From Deinococcus yavapaiensis KR-236 (lineage in GTDB: Bacteria > Deinococcota > Deinococci > Deinococcales > Deinococcaceae), in the NCBI RefSeq assembly GCF_003217515.1, contig NZ_QJSX01000003.1, positions 1 to 64,000 on the forward strand: a stretch of DNA of 64,000 bases. The letters run 5' to 3'. The notes under the pieces are model-generated. The model saw nothing but the letters and a program-made list of their open reading frames with translations. It did not search any database and was not told where the DNA came from. Made by a program: the position numbers and the translations under genes. Positions 47,806-57,359 of this stretch are shown here, in pieces (positions within the stretch are counted from its first letter, which is position 1; each line of letters begins with the position of its first letter).

Positions 47806-49746
47806 ATGAACATGATGCTCGCGCGTCGCCTTGCCACCGCCTCCATCGCTTTCCTCGCCGTCTCTTGCGGATTGGCACTCGCGCAAGCGGGCGGAGAGCT
47901 TCCCCTCGTGTCCGTCGGCGACGGACTTCGCTGGAATCAGCCGCAGGAAGTGTACACGCTCGTCGTGCCGCCCGAAGCGGCCAACACGCCCGTGAACTTG
48001 CAAGTTTACAGCCCCGCCCTCGACCTCGCCGACTACGCCGACGGTCGCGCCACGACCGGCTATTACGGCGACGAACTTTACGACCGCAGCGCCGCCTTCG
48101 AGACGACCTTCACCCTCAGCGGTCCCAACGGCGTCGTACTGCAGCGCACGTACGGCACCTCGCGCGAGCACGCCTGGGAAAGCTTCGTTGCCACCGCTCT
48201 CCCGGCGGGAACGTACACCTTGAGCGTGACGTCGAAAGGCAACGGCAAGAACGCCTTCGCCTTGCGGACCGCGCCCGGTTTTTCCTTGCAGGCGTCGGAC
48301 TTCACTGTGAACGCCCGTGGCGTGGGCACGCCCTTGCTCGCCGCTCGCCTCACCGTTTCGTCCGATTGGGTCGGACGCACCGTTCAACTGTCGAATTACG
48401 ACGGGGATGGAGCGAGCGAGCTCAAACTCGAGCTCAACTTGCCCAACGGAACGAAGCGAGCCCTCTCGGTTTCCGGCGACCTCGCGCTCGCCACGGACAG
48501 CATCCAAGTGACGCCGGAACTCGTCGGCGAGTGGGTCGTGTACGCCTTCGTGCAACCTGCCACCAAGCAGTACTCCAACGCCGTCACCTTGCGCTTGCGG
48601 CAGGGAACCGAGTCGGCCCTCGCCCGCATCCCGACCTTCAGCCCTCCGGCGGGCGTGCCGCTCACGCGCTCGCTGATCGTGGACGTGGTCGATCCGCAAG
48701 GCCGCCCCATTCCCGGCGCGTCCTACTCCGTCGGCAACGACAACGTCGTTCGCCCGCGCCTTCCCGAAGGCTTCGTGCCGGTCAGCAGCAGCGTCCTCGA
48801 AGGGCGCGGCGACGTCACGTCCAGCACAGAGGTGCGGTTGCGTGACCCCGCGGGACGCGTCCGCTTCGTCGCGCGGCAACCCTCGGGCACGCTGAGCGTG
48901 GACGTCGTCGCGACGTTCGGAACGTCCCGCGTTCCCTTGACGGGCGTTCCCATCGAGGTGGGTGGACGCGTGCAGAACGCGCCCTTCACGCTGCCCTTGG
49001 CTCCGGGTGACTACACGGTGAATCCCACGCCCTTGCCGGGCTCCAACGTCGCCGCGCGACCGACGCGCGTCACGGACAGCGGCAACAGCCGCGTCACCAT
49101 CGAGTACGCCGTGCGGGCCGACGTCACCTTGCTGACCGCTCCGGACGTCGTCGAGGCGTGCGACGTCACGCAGCTGACGGCGCTCGCGCGCACGGAGTTC
49201 CCCTTCCGCTTGCCCGCCAGCGTCGTGATGACCTTGCCGGTCGGTTGGGAAACGGATTACCCGCTCAACTTGCGCGGTGACCTCAGCGCCGCCACCCCGC
49301 TTCGTCTGCGCGTTCCCGCCCGGGTGTGCCGCAGCGACGAAGCTGAGGCGACTCTCGAAGGCACGGCCCTGAGCGCCAAGGGAAACGCCCGCGTGCGCAA
49401 TCCCACGGGAGCCAACGTCACGCGCGCCGCCCTCGGCGCGCGAGCTCGCCTCGCGAAGACGCTCGTCGCCGTGGACGGCGGATACGCCGTGACGCTGCAG
49501 ATCACGACGGAAGGCGTGATCGACAACCTTCGCGTGGTCGATCCCCTGCCGAGCGGCGGCACCAGTCCCGCGGTGCGCGGTCCTCTGAGTCTCGGCGGCC
49601 CGGGCGGTCAATCGCTCACGCCTCGCGCCGACGGCGACACGCTTTTGCTGGGCCGCTTGGAGGCGGGCACGTACACCCTCACGTACACCCTTTTTACCGA
49701 CCTTCCGCCTGACCGCGCCACCACCACGCCCGACCTCACTTGGTGA
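47806..49746 (+). CDS. large secreted beta-rich protein, function unknown
   Basis: A 646-aa exported protein. The signal peptide (1-27, ending ALAQAGG) is followed by repeated beta-sandwich-like segments: an N-terminal PPC-like region (VYTLVVPPEAANTPVNLQVY, SGPNGVVLQRTYG, LPAGTYTLSV), a further copy around residues 150-260, VDVVDPQGRPIPGASY (carboxypeptidase-regulatory style), and C-terminal segments resembling conserved-repeat/DUF11 domains (LRVVDPLPSGGTSP, LEAGTYTLTYTLFTD). No catalytic motif or sorting signal is recognised; a surface or envelope role is likely. TACAAT (47789-47794) lies 11 nt before ATG 47806; the close ATGs at 47812 and 47815 are alternatives. Confidence 0.7.
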   Translation: MNMMLARRLATASIAFLAVSCGLALAQAGGELPLVSVGDGLRWNQPQEVYTLVVPPEAANTPVNLQVYSPALDLADYADGRATTGYYGDELYDRSAAFETTFTLSGPNGVVLQRTYGTSREHAWESFVATALPAGTYTLSVTSKGNGKNAFALRTAPGFSLQASDFTVNARGVGTPLLAARLTVSSDWVGRTVQLSNYDGDGASELKLELNLPNGTKRALSVSGDLALATDSIQVTPELVGEWVVYAFVQPATKQYSNAVTLRLRQGTESALARIPTFSPPAGVPLTRSLIVDVVDPQGRPIPGASYSVGNDNVVRPRLPEGFVPVSSSVLEGRGDVTSSTEVRLRDPAGRVRFVARQPSGTLSVDVVATFGTSRVPLTGVPIEVGGRVQNAPFTLPLAPGDYTVNPTPLPGSNVAARPTRVTDSGNSRVTIEYAVRADVTLLTAPDVVEACDVTQLTALARTEFPFRLPASVVMTLPVGWETDYPLNLRGDLSAATPLRLRVPARVCRSDEAEATLEGTALSAKGNARVRNPTGANVTRAALGARARLAKTLVAVDGGYAVTLQITTEGVIDNLRVVDPLPSGGTSPAVRGPLSLGGPGGQSLTPRADGDTLLLGRLEAGTYTLTYTLFTDLPPDRATTTPDLTW

Positions 49747-49791
49747 AGCGGAACGCGGCCGCCTTCGTCTGAGACAACGCACGCCCTGGCC

Positions 49792-49829
49792 CACTGCCGA
49801 TCGGGGATAATTGTCCCCGATCGGCAGTG
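49792..49829. terminator. 38-bp near-perfect palindrome between secreted protein and prenyl synthase genes
   Basis: Arms of 16 bp (49792-49807 with 49814-49829) that continue almost to the centre (TAATTG), so the whole element is nearly self-complementary. It may be a factor-independent terminator for the upstream gene or a protein-binding site; no T-tract. Confidence 0.5.
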
Positions 49830-49901
49830 AGCGCGCCGCGCTTGTGCCAGCGCGGGTTTTTTCACAAGTGTGTGCCGTACTACAGCCTCTATACTGTGCT
49901 T

Positions 49902-50849
49902 GTGAAATCACTGCTCATGACTCCCATGGATGCGTTCGAGGCCCGGCTGCGCGAGGTGCTGCGTTCGCGCGTGGAGTTCATCGAGCTGATCGGTGACGAC
50001 CTCGTGACGGCAGGTGGAAAGCGCTTCCGTCCGCACATGGTGTACCTGGCGATGAGGGCGCTCGGTCGCGTCGACGCACGCGAGACGGACCTCGCCGTCG
50101 CCGTGGAGTTGCTGCACAGCGCGTCGCTTCTGCACGACGACCTCATCGACGACGCCGACACGCGGCGCGGCAAGGCGGCGGCATATCGTCGCTACGGCAA
50201 CGTGGTGAGCGTGATGTCGGGCGACTTCATGCTGTCTCGACTGCTGTCGTTGCTGGCAGGCATGCCCTCGACGCTGACGCGCGAATTCGGCGAGACGGCG
50301 TCCTTGGTATGCGAAGGCGAGGTGTTGCAGTTCCAAGTGGCGGCGTACGGAGATTACTCGTACGAGAACTACCTCGACATCATCACGGGCAAGACGGCGG
50401 CGCTGCTGCGCACGGCGGCGCGGGCGCCCGCGCTGCTCGTCGACGCGCCGCCCGAGGAGCTCGCGGCGCTTTCGACGTACGGCTTGGAGTTCGGCTTGGC
50501 GTTCCAGATGCAAGACGACCTCTTGGATTTGGCGTCGGACGTGGGAACGCTCGGCAAGCCGATCGGAGGAGACTTGCGCGAGGGCAAGGCGACGCTTCCG
50601 ATTCTGCACTTGCTCGAGTCGCAGCACGCGCGGGAAGTGCGCGACATCCTGGAGCGCCGAGCGGGCCAGGAAGGAGACGTCGAGCGCGTTCGTGACCTCG
50701 CCGTTCAAAGTGGCGCGTTCGAGCGGACGCGCGAAGAGATCTTGTCTCGCTCGCGCACGGCGGTGGGCGCCCTGCATGTTCTTGCGCCTTCTCCGGCACG
50801 CCTCACCCTCGAGGATCTCGCGATGAACGCGGCTGAGCGCGTGAAGTGA
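49902..50849 (+). CDS. polyprenyl diphosphate synthase
   Basis: A 315-aa trans-isoprenyl diphosphate synthase. The first Asp-rich motif is LLHDDLIDDADTRRGK (residues ~67-82, DDxxD) and the second is FQMQDDLLDLASD (~204-216); GGKRFRPHMVYLA near the N-terminus binds diphosphate. It probably makes a long polyprenyl chain for the menaquinone side chain, but chain length cannot be read with confidence. GTG 49902 is 6 nt after TATACT (49890-49895), so the message is leaderless; internal ATGs at 49917 and 49926 are alternatives. The gdhAB operon follows. Confidence 0.9.
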   Translation: MKSLLMTPMDAFEARLREVLRSRVEFIELIGDDLVTAGGKRFRPHMVYLAMRALGRVDARETDLAVAVELLHSASLLHDDLIDDADTRRGKAAAYRRYGNVVSVMSGDFMLSRLLSLLAGMPSTLTREFGETASLVCEGEVLQFQVAAYGDYSYENYLDIITGKTAALLRTAARAPALLVDAPPEELAALSTYGLEFGLAFQMQDDLLDLASDVGTLGKPIGGDLREGKATLPILHLLESQHAREVRDILERRAGQEGDVERVRDLAVQSGAFERTREEILSRSRTAVGALHVLAPSPARLTLEDLAMNAAERVK

Positions 50850-50879
50850 CGCTTAAGCTTGCACGTCGACGCATCTTCG

Positions 50880-50916
50880 AACTAATGCACGTTAGTTAGG
50901 TTGCAGTGTGTATAAT
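50880..50916 (+). promoter_or_regulatory. gdhAB promoter with palindromic operator
   Basis: TATAAT (50911-50916) is preceded by the palindrome AACTAATGCACGTTAGTT (50880-50897; 6-bp perfect arms, 6-bp centre) covering the -35 position. It has the form of a TetR/MarR-type operator. Leader ~23 nt with GGAGGTCG before ATG 50946. Confidence 0.6.
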
Positions 50917-50945
50917 CTGGATGCTTTTCAGTCCGGAGGTCGAAC

Positions 50946-52178
50946 ATGCAACCGACAACCCTCACGTGGCAAGGTCTGATGCGCCAGATGGAGCGTGCCT
51001 TGCCGTTTACCCAGGCCAGCGAACACTCGCTGGCCTATTTCAAGTACCCGAAGCGAACGGTGCGCTTCTCGCTGCCCGTGCGAATGGACGACGGGGGCGT
51101 CGACGTCTTCACGGGATACCGCACCGTCCACTCCATCGCGCGCGGACCCGCCACGGGCGGCGTGCGCTTCAAAGAAGGTCTCACCGCGCACGAGTGCGAA
51201 GTGCTCGCGGGCATCATGACCTTGAAGTGCGCCGTGATGGAGCTTCCCTTGGGCGGCGCGAAGGGCGGCGTCGACGTCGACGCCGAGAAGCTCTCGAAGA
51301 AGGAACTCGAACGCCTCACGCGCCGCTTCACGTCCGAACTCGTCGACTTCATCGGGCCGGGCGAGGACATCCTCGCGCCCGACATCGGCACCGACGATCA
51401 AGTCATGGCGTGGATGATGGACACGTACTCCGAACAAACTGGCACGACCACCACGGGCGTCGTGACCGGCAAACCCCTCGGCCTCGGCGGGTCCTTCGGC
51501 TCGAAGGAAGCGCGTGGTCGCGCCGCCGCGCAAGTCACCGAGCGGGTTCTCAAGGAGGACGGCGTCGACGGCGAAGTCACCGTCGCTATTCACGGCTTCG
51601 GAAACGTCGGGCGCGAACTCGCCCGACGTCTGCATCTGCAAGGCGCCAAGATCGTGGCGGTCGCCGATCAAGGCGGCGCCATTTACGACTCCTCGGGCCT
51701 CGACGTCGAGTCTCTCAGCGCGCACCGCGACTTCACGGGCAGCGTCCTCGGCTTCGCGCCCGAAATCAAGAGCGGACACCTCTTGACCCTCGACGTGACC
51801 GTGCTGGCCCTCAGCGCCGATTGGGGCGTCATCCACGAAGGCATCGCGCCCGGCGTGCGTGCCAAGTACATCCTGGAAGCCGCCAACCGCGCCGTGCTGC
51901 CCGACGCCGAAGAGCACCTCGCCGGAATCGTCATTCCCGACCTCGTCGCCTCCGGCGGCGGCGTCACGCTGAGCTACCTGGAGTGGGTGCAAGACGCCAA
52001 CTCGTTCTTCTGGGCGGAAGACGAGATCTCCGGCGCCCTTTCGCGCCGCACGGCCCAGATGCTCGACCAAGTCCTGACGGCGAGACGTACGCTGAGGACG
52101 GACCTTCGAACGGCCGCCTACGCCCTCGCCCTCAACCGCCTGCACGAAGCCACGACCCTCAGGGGAGTCTACCCATGA
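50946..52178 (+). CDS. gdhA: glutamate dehydrogenase-family subunit, GdhA (regulatory-type)
   Basis: A 410-aa Glu/Leu/Phe/Val dehydrogenase fold. The core is present: MTLKCAVMELPLGGAKGGVD (K94, K106), ILAPDIGTDDQVMAWMMDTY and HGFGNVGRELAR (Rossmann). The substrate lysine of the GPxKGGxR motif is replaced by Thr (RGPATGGVRF, T70), whereas the next gene keeps it (K91). Thermus thermophilus has a non-catalytic GdhA and a catalytic GdhB that form a hetero-oligomer activated by leucine; the order, similarity and this substitution fit that model. It overlaps gdhB by 4 nt (ATGA). GGAGGTCG Shine-Dalgarno and a palindromic operator upstream. Confidence 0.9.
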   Translation: MQPTTLTWQGLMRQMERALPFTQASEHSLAYFKYPKRTVRFSLPVRMDDGGVDVFTGYRTVHSIARGPATGGVRFKEGLTAHECEVLAGIMTLKCAVMELPLGGAKGGVDVDAEKLSKKELERLTRRFTSELVDFIGPGEDILAPDIGTDDQVMAWMMDTYSEQTGTTTTGVVTGKPLGLGGSFGSKEARGRAAAQVTERVLKEDGVDGEVTVAIHGFGNVGRELARRLHLQGAKIVAVADQGGAIYDSSGLDVESLSAHRDFTGSVLGFAPEIKSGHLLTLDVTVLALSADWGVIHEGIAPGVRAKYILEAANRAVLPDAEEHLAGIVIPDLVASGGGVTLSYLEWVQDANSFFWAEDEISGALSRRTAQMLDQVLTARRTLRTDLRTAAYALALNRLHEATTLRGVYP

Positions 52179-53488
52179 CGAAACTCGAATCCAGCTTGCC
52201 CGCCACCACCCGTCGCCACGACGTGCCCTCGTACCTCGACCCGAATCACCTCGGGCCGTGGGAAATCTATCTGGAGCAAGTCGAGCGCGTCACGCCTTAC
52301 CTCGGCAAGCTCGCCTACTGGGTCGAGACCCTCAAGCGGCCCAAGCGCATTCTCGTGGTGGACGTGCCCATTCACCTCGACGACGGCTCTGTCGCGCACT
52401 TCGAAGGCTACCGCGTGCAGCACAACACCTCGCGCGGTCCCGCCAAGGGCGGCGTTCGCTATCACCAAGACGTGACGCTGAGCGAAGTCATGGCCTTGTC
52501 GGCTTGGATGACGGTCAAGAACGCGGCCGTGAACCTTCCCTACGGCGGCGGCAAGGGCGGCATCCGCGTCGATCCGCGCACCTTGTCGATGTCGGAACTC
52601 GAGCGCCTCACGCGCCGCTACACCTCCGAAATCGGCCTCATCATCGGCCCCGACAAGGACATTCCCGCGCCCGACGTCAACACCAATCCGCAGACCATGG
52701 CGTGGATGATGGACACCTACTCCATGAACGTCGGCAAGACTGCCACGGGCGTCGTGACGGGCAAGCCCATCAGCCTCGGCGGATCGCTCGGGCGCAGCGA
52801 CGCGACGGGACGCGGCGTGTTCGTGACGGGCGCGCAGGCGATGCAGAAGATCGACTTGCCGCTCGAAGGCGCCCGCGTCGCCGTGCAAGGCTTCGGAAAC
52901 GTCGGAAACGCCGCCGCCCGCATCTTCTTCGATCACGGCGCGAAAATCGTCGCGATTCAGGACGTGACGGCCACCTTGTACGACGAGGCAGGCATCGATC
53001 CGTACAAAGCGCAGGAGTACTTGCGCGCCCACGGCACGCTCGCGGGCCTCGAAGGCGCGCAGGAAATCTCACGCAACGACTTCTGGAGCTTGCCGTGTGA
53101 CGTCCTCATTCCCGCCGCCCTCGAAAACCAGATCACCGAGGCGAACGCCTCCAAGATCACCGCGAAGGTCATCGTGGAAGGCGCCAACGGCCCGACCACT
53201 CCGATCGCCGACGACATCCTACGCGAAAAGGGCGTCCTCGTCGTGCCCGACGTGCTCGCGAACGCGGGCGGCGTGACCGTTTCGTACTTCGAGTGGGTTC
53301 AGGACTTCTCGTCGTTCTTCTGGACGGAAGAAGAAATCAACGCGCGTTTGGAGCGCGTCATGAAAGAGGCGTTCAATGGCTTGTGGGACGTCACCGAGCG
53401 TCACAAGGTCACGTTGCGCACCGCCGCGTACATCGTGGCGTGCACGCGCGTCCTCGAGGCGCGCGCCCTGCGCGGTCTGTACCCGTAA
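52175..53488 (+). CDS. gdhB: glutamate dehydrogenase, catalytic subunit GdhB
   Basis: A 437-aa catalytic glutamate dehydrogenase interconverting glutamate and 2-oxoglutarate plus ammonia. All three family lysines are present: RGPAKGGVRYH (K91), MTVKNAAVNLPYGGGKGGIR (K115, K127), and the catalytic Asp is in IPAPDVNTNPQTMAWMMD. The cofactor domain has VAVQGFGNVGNAAAR; ANGPTTPIADDIL and LANAGGVTVSYFEWVQD complete the site. It starts at ATG 52175, overlapping the gdhA stop. Expected to assemble with GdhA. A T-rich terminator follows. Confidence 0.96.
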   Translation: MTKLESSLPATTRRHDVPSYLDPNHLGPWEIYLEQVERVTPYLGKLAYWVETLKRPKRILVVDVPIHLDDGSVAHFEGYRVQHNTSRGPAKGGVRYHQDVTLSEVMALSAWMTVKNAAVNLPYGGGKGGIRVDPRTLSMSELERLTRRYTSEIGLIIGPDKDIPAPDVNTNPQTMAWMMDTYSMNVGKTATGVVTGKPISLGGSLGRSDATGRGVFVTGAQAMQKIDLPLEGARVAVQGFGNVGNAAARIFFDHGAKIVAIQDVTATLYDEAGIDPYKAQEYLRAHGTLAGLEGAQEISRNDFWSLPCDVLIPAALENQITEANASKITAKVIVEGANGPTTPIADDILREKGVLVVPDVLANAGGVTVSYFEWVQDFSSFFWTEEEINARLERVMKEAFNGLWDVTERHKVTLRTAAYIVACTRVLEARALRGLYP

Positions 53489-53501
53489 GCACCTTTTCGC
53501 A

Positions 53502-53529
53502 CGCGCTCCCGACCGGGAGCGCGTTTTTT
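53502..53529 (+). terminator. intrinsic terminator of gdhAB
   Basis: 9-bp stem CGCGCTCCC/GGGAGCGCG (53502-53510 with 53515-53523), GACC loop, six T. Confidence 0.95.
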
Positions 53530-53586
53530 CGTTCGGCCCCTTATGAAGTACGCTGCTCGCATTCCAAGCTCAGGAGGCTCGATTTC

Positions 53587-54516
53587 ATGCCGCTCGATCC
53601 GCACCTCAAGGAAGTCCTGCTGCAAATGGCCGCCGCTCCCCAACCGAACGGCCTCGAAGAAATGCGCGCCGCAGTCCACGCGAGCGCGGCGCGTACGCCC
53701 AAGCGGTCCGTGGAGGTCGCCCGGACGCGTGACTTGACCATCCCCGGGCCGGCGTCCGAGTTACCCGCAAGGCTGTACACGCCAACGGGAGCGGGCCCGT
53801 TTCCCCTCACCCTGTTCTTTCACGGTGGGGGCTTCGTCGCGTACAGCCTCGAAACGCACGATCACGTCACGCGCGAACTGTGCGCGAACGCGAACACGGC
53901 CGTGCTCAGCGTCGACTACCGCTTGTCACCCGAACACAAGTACCCGGCCGCCGTGGACGACGCCTACGCCGCCGTGCTGTGGGCCGCCGAACACGCGACC
54001 GAACTCGGCGCGGACGGACGGCGCTTCGCCCTGGCGGGCGACAGCGCGGGCGGCAACCTTTGTCTCGCCGTCGCTCAGCGCGTGCGCGACGAAGGCGGGC
54101 CGAACCTCGCCGCGCAACTCCTGATCTACCCCGCCGCCGACTTCGTGAACACCGAGCGCTACGCGTCGCGCCGCGAAAACGCCGACGGCTTCTTCCTCAC
54201 CGAGGAGCGCATGCATTTCTTCGCGGGCGCCTATCTCGCCGACCCCACGCACGGCTCGCATCCGCACGTTTCGGCTTTGCACGCGGCGAATTTCCGAGGC
54301 TTTCCCCCGACCCTCGTGATGACTGCCGAGTTCGATCCCTTGCGTGACGAAGGCGCGGCGCTCGTCGACGCCATCAACGAGGAGGGCGGGCGCGCCGCCT
54401 TGCTGCCCGGCCCGGGCATGATTCACGGCTTCGCGAACATGACGGGCTTGTCGCCCGCCGCGGCGTCCCTCATGGATCAGGCGGGCTCGTGGCTGCGCCA
54501 GGAACTGTCGGCGTGA
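53587..54516 (+). CDS. alpha/beta hydrolase (HSL-family esterase)
   Basis: A 309-aa hormone-sensitive-lipase family esterase. The oxyanion motif is TLFFHGGGFVAYS (~residues 76-88), the nucleophile elbow GDSAGGNLCLAVAQR (Ser ~151), the catalytic Asp lies in TAEFDPLRDEG and His in MIHGFANM. An N-terminal cap (LKEVLLQMAAAPQPNGLEEM) is typical. Likely acts on short acyl esters; natural substrate unknown. TACGCT (53549-53554) and AGGAGG (53572-53577) precede ATG 53587. The stop overlaps the SDR start (GTGA), so the two form an operon. Confidence 0.92.
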   Translation: MPLDPHLKEVLLQMAAAPQPNGLEEMRAAVHASAARTPKRSVEVARTRDLTIPGPASELPARLYTPTGAGPFPLTLFFHGGGFVAYSLETHDHVTRELCANANTAVLSVDYRLSPEHKYPAAVDDAYAAVLWAAEHATELGADGRRFALAGDSAGGNLCLAVAQRVRDEGGPNLAAQLLIYPAADFVNTERYASRRENADGFFLTEERMHFFAGAYLADPTHGSHPHVSALHAANFRGFPPTLVMTAEFDPLRDEGAALVDAINEEGGRAALLPGPGMIHGFANMTGLSPAAASLMDQAGSWLRQELSA

Positions 54517-55268
54517 CGCGCGTCGCCGTCATCACGGGCGCCGCGCAAGGCATCGGGCGCGAAACGGCGCGCGTGCTCGCCGAGCGAGGCTTCGCCCTCG
54601 TCCTGCTCGACTTGAGAGAAGTCGAAGGCGACTTCGGCGCGTCCACCTTGAAGCTCACGGGAGACGTGTCGAGCGAGGAGGACGTGAAGCGCTTCGTCAC
54701 GCGCACGACCGAGAAGTTCGGCCGGGTGGACGTCCTCGTCAACAACGCGGGCATCTCGTGCATCGTGCCCGCCGAGGACACCACCACCGAGCAGTTTCGG
54801 CGCGTGCTCGACGTGAACCTTCTCGGGCCGTTCCTGCTTTCGCGCGAATTCGGCCGCGTCATGCTGGAGCGTGGAGAAGGCGCCATCGTCAACGTCGCGT
54901 CCGTCGCCGGTCTCGCGGGCGTGTCGGACCGCTCCGCCTACAACGCCAGCAAGCACGGCCTGATCGGCTTGACGCGCACCCTCGCGGGCGAGTGGGGCGG
55001 GCGGGGCGTGCGCGTCAACGCCGTGTGTCCCGGCTGGGTGAAGACTGAGATGGACGAGAAGGACGCCGGAAGCGGCGCCTACACGTCCGCCGACATCGAG
55101 CGCCGCGTTCCCATGGGCCGCTTCGCGACGCCGCGAGACGTCGCCGAGGCCATCGCTTTTCTCGCGGACGCCGACAAGAGCGCGTTCGTGAACGGCGTGG
55201 CGCTCAGCGTGGACGGCGGCTGGTACGCGGACGCGAGCTGGGAAAGTTTGCGGCTTGGCAAGCGGTGA
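54513..55268 (+). CDS. short-chain dehydrogenase/reductase (FabG-like)
   Basis: A 251-aa classical SDR: ITGAAQGIGRETARVL (residues ~7-22), VLVNNAGISC, VNVASVAGLAG with catalytic Ser, and YNASKHGLIGLTRTLA with Tyr-x-x-x-Lys. PGWVKTEM and C-terminal NGVALSVDGGWYA are family-typical. Substrate undetermined; 3-oxoacyl or 3-hydroxybutyrate-like activities are possible. GTG 54513 overlaps the esterase stop; a longer N-terminus from 54489 would only add non-conserved residues. Likely co-expressed with the esterase. Confidence 0.9.
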   Translation: MTRVAVITGAAQGIGRETARVLAERGFALVLLDLREVEGDFGASTLKLTGDVSSEEDVKRFVTRTTEKFGRVDVLVNNAGISCIVPAEDTTTEQFRRVLDVNLLGPFLLSREFGRVMLERGEGAIVNVASVAGLAGVSDRSAYNASKHGLIGLTRTLAGEWGGRGVRVNAVCPGWVKTEMDEKDAGSGAYTSADIERRVPMGRFATPRDVAEAIAFLADADKSAFVNGVALSVDGGWYADASWESLRLGKR

Positions 55269-55312
55269 GGAGTTTCACCGCTTCGTCACTCGACTCGTTA
55301 GAATCCTGAGTT

Positions 55313-56269
55313 ATGACACAACTGCTGTCGAACTGGACGCCCGCGCCAAGTGGATACAAGCACGTCGTGAGCGTCTCCATCGGGTCGAGCAAGCGTGACG
55401 CCCGCGAGGAGACCGAGGTGCTCGGGCAGAAGTTCGTTCTCGAACGCCTCGGAACGGACGGCGACATGCGCAAGGCAGGCGACCTCCTCGGCGCGCTCGA
55501 CGGCCGAGTCGACGCGTTCGGGCTCGGCGGCACCGATCTCTACATCGTCGCCGGGGATCGTCGCTACACCTTCCGCGATATCGCCAAGCTCGCGGCGAAC
55601 GCGAGGACGACTCCGTTGCTCGACGGATCGGGCCTCAAGCACACCTTGGAGCGCGAAGCGATTCGCCTGCTCGATCCGGTCGTGGGCTGGAAGGGCCGGA
55701 GGACCTTGATGGTGAACGCCGTGGACCGCTTCGGGATGGCCGAGGCGTTGAGCGAGGCGGGCGCGCGCGTGATGTTCGGCGATCTCGTGTTCGGCCTCGG
55801 CATTCCCATTCCGATTCGCAGCCTCGACACGCTTCGCCGCACCGCGTACCTCTCCTTGCCCGTCATCACGCGCCTTCCTTTCCAGTGGTTCTACCCCACG
55901 GGCGAGAAGCAGGAGAAGACCGTGCAGGGAGCGGGCACGAAGTACTACGACGAGGCCGACGTCATCGCCGGGGATTTCTTGTACATTCGCCGCTACGCTC
56001 CCAGCCGCCTCGACGGCAAGACGATCTTGACGAACACCACCACGAAGCAGGACGTCGAGTGGGCGCGCGGTGCGGGAGCCGCGCGTCTGATCACGACGAC
56101 GCCGCGCATCGGCGGGCGCTCGTTCGGCACGAACGTCATGGAGGCATTCTTCGTGGCTTTGAGCGGCGAGGGGCGACCGCTGACAGAAGACGAGTATCTG
56201 CGGTACATTCATTTGGTGGGTTTCAAACCCGAGATCACCGAATTGCAGGACGCGCCCAGCTCGGCTTGA
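55313..56269 (+). CDS. quinate 5-dehydrogenase-type protein (Deinococcus/Thermus)
   Basis: A 318-aa soluble protein matching the family annotated as quinate 5-dehydrogenase in Deinococcus-Thermus genomes. Features: KHVVSVSIGSSKRDA at the N-terminus, FGLGGTDLYIVAGDRRYTFRD, NAVDRFGMAEAL, QFxFYPTGEKQEK-like FQWFYPTGEKQEKTV, and ILTNTTTKQDVEWARGAGAARL. The family name rests on homology and the dehydrogenase activity may be unproven for these proteins. TAGAAT (55299-55304) lies 8 nt before ATG 55313, consistent with a leaderless mRNA. The efp-acc genes follow after 26 nt in the same direction. Confidence 0.75.
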   Translation: MTQLLSNWTPAPSGYKHVVSVSIGSSKRDAREETEVLGQKFVLERLGTDGDMRKAGDLLGALDGRVDAFGLGGTDLYIVAGDRRYTFRDIAKLAANARTTPLLDGSGLKHTLEREAIRLLDPVVGWKGRRTLMVNAVDRFGMAEALSEAGARVMFGDLVFGLGIPIPIRSLDTLRRTAYLSLPVITRLPFQWFYPTGEKQEKTVQGAGTKYYDEADVIAGDFLYIRRYAPSRLDGKTILTNTTTKQDVEWARGAGAARLITTTPRIGGRSFGTNVMEAFFVALSGEGRPLTEDEYLRYIHLVGFKPEITELQDAPSSA

Positions 56270-56295
56270 GGCCCCTGCTGCACAGGAGACAACTG

Positions 56296-56852
56296 ATGAT
56301 CAGCGTGACGGAATTGCGCAACGGAACGAAAGTCGAGATGGACGGAGGCCTCTGGGAGTGCCTCGAGTACTCTCACCTCAAGATGGGACGCGGTGGCGCG
56401 AAGGTCGTCACGAAGTTCCGCAACATGGAGTCGGGTTCGATCGTGGACCGCACCTTCAACTCCGGCGAAAAGCTGCAAGACATCTTCGTCGAGACGAAGC
56501 CGATGCAGTTTCTGTACAAGGACGGCGACGACTACATCTTCATGGACATGGAAACGTTCGACCAACTCTCCCTGCCGCCCGTCCTCGCGGGTGACGCGGT
56601 GAAGTTCCTCAAGGAGAACCTCGAGGTCGAAGTGCAGATGTTCCGCGAAAAGCCCCTCAAGATCACGTTGCCGAACCAACTCGTGCTTCAGATCGTGGAG
56701 ACGGACCCCGGCGTGCGCGGTGACACTGTCTCGGGCGGAACGAAGCCCGCCAAGCTGGAGACGGGCGCGGTCGTGCAAGTGCCGCTGTTCGTCGAGCAAG
56801 GCACGAACGTCCGCGTGGACACGCGCACCGGCGAGTACCTCGGGCGGGCCTG

Positions 56853-56853
<1 letters not shown>
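56296..56853 (+). CDS. efp: translation elongation factor P
   Basis: A 185-aa three-domain EF-P that rescues ribosomes at polyproline. N-terminal KOW-like domain (VTELRNGTKVEMDGGLWECL), loop tip MGRGGAK, then OB domains with the EF-P signature near the C-terminus (TDPGVRGDTVSGGTKPAKLETGA, in part DPGVRGDTVSGGTKPA). The tip residue is Arg32, not Lys, as in Thermus and EarP-type EF-Ps. AGGAG precedes ATG 56296. The stop overlaps accB (TGATG), the widespread efp-accB-accC arrangement. Confidence 0.97.
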
Positions 56854-57338
<485 letters not shown>

Positions 57339-57359
57339 GGCGAACGTGCCCGCCTCGAC

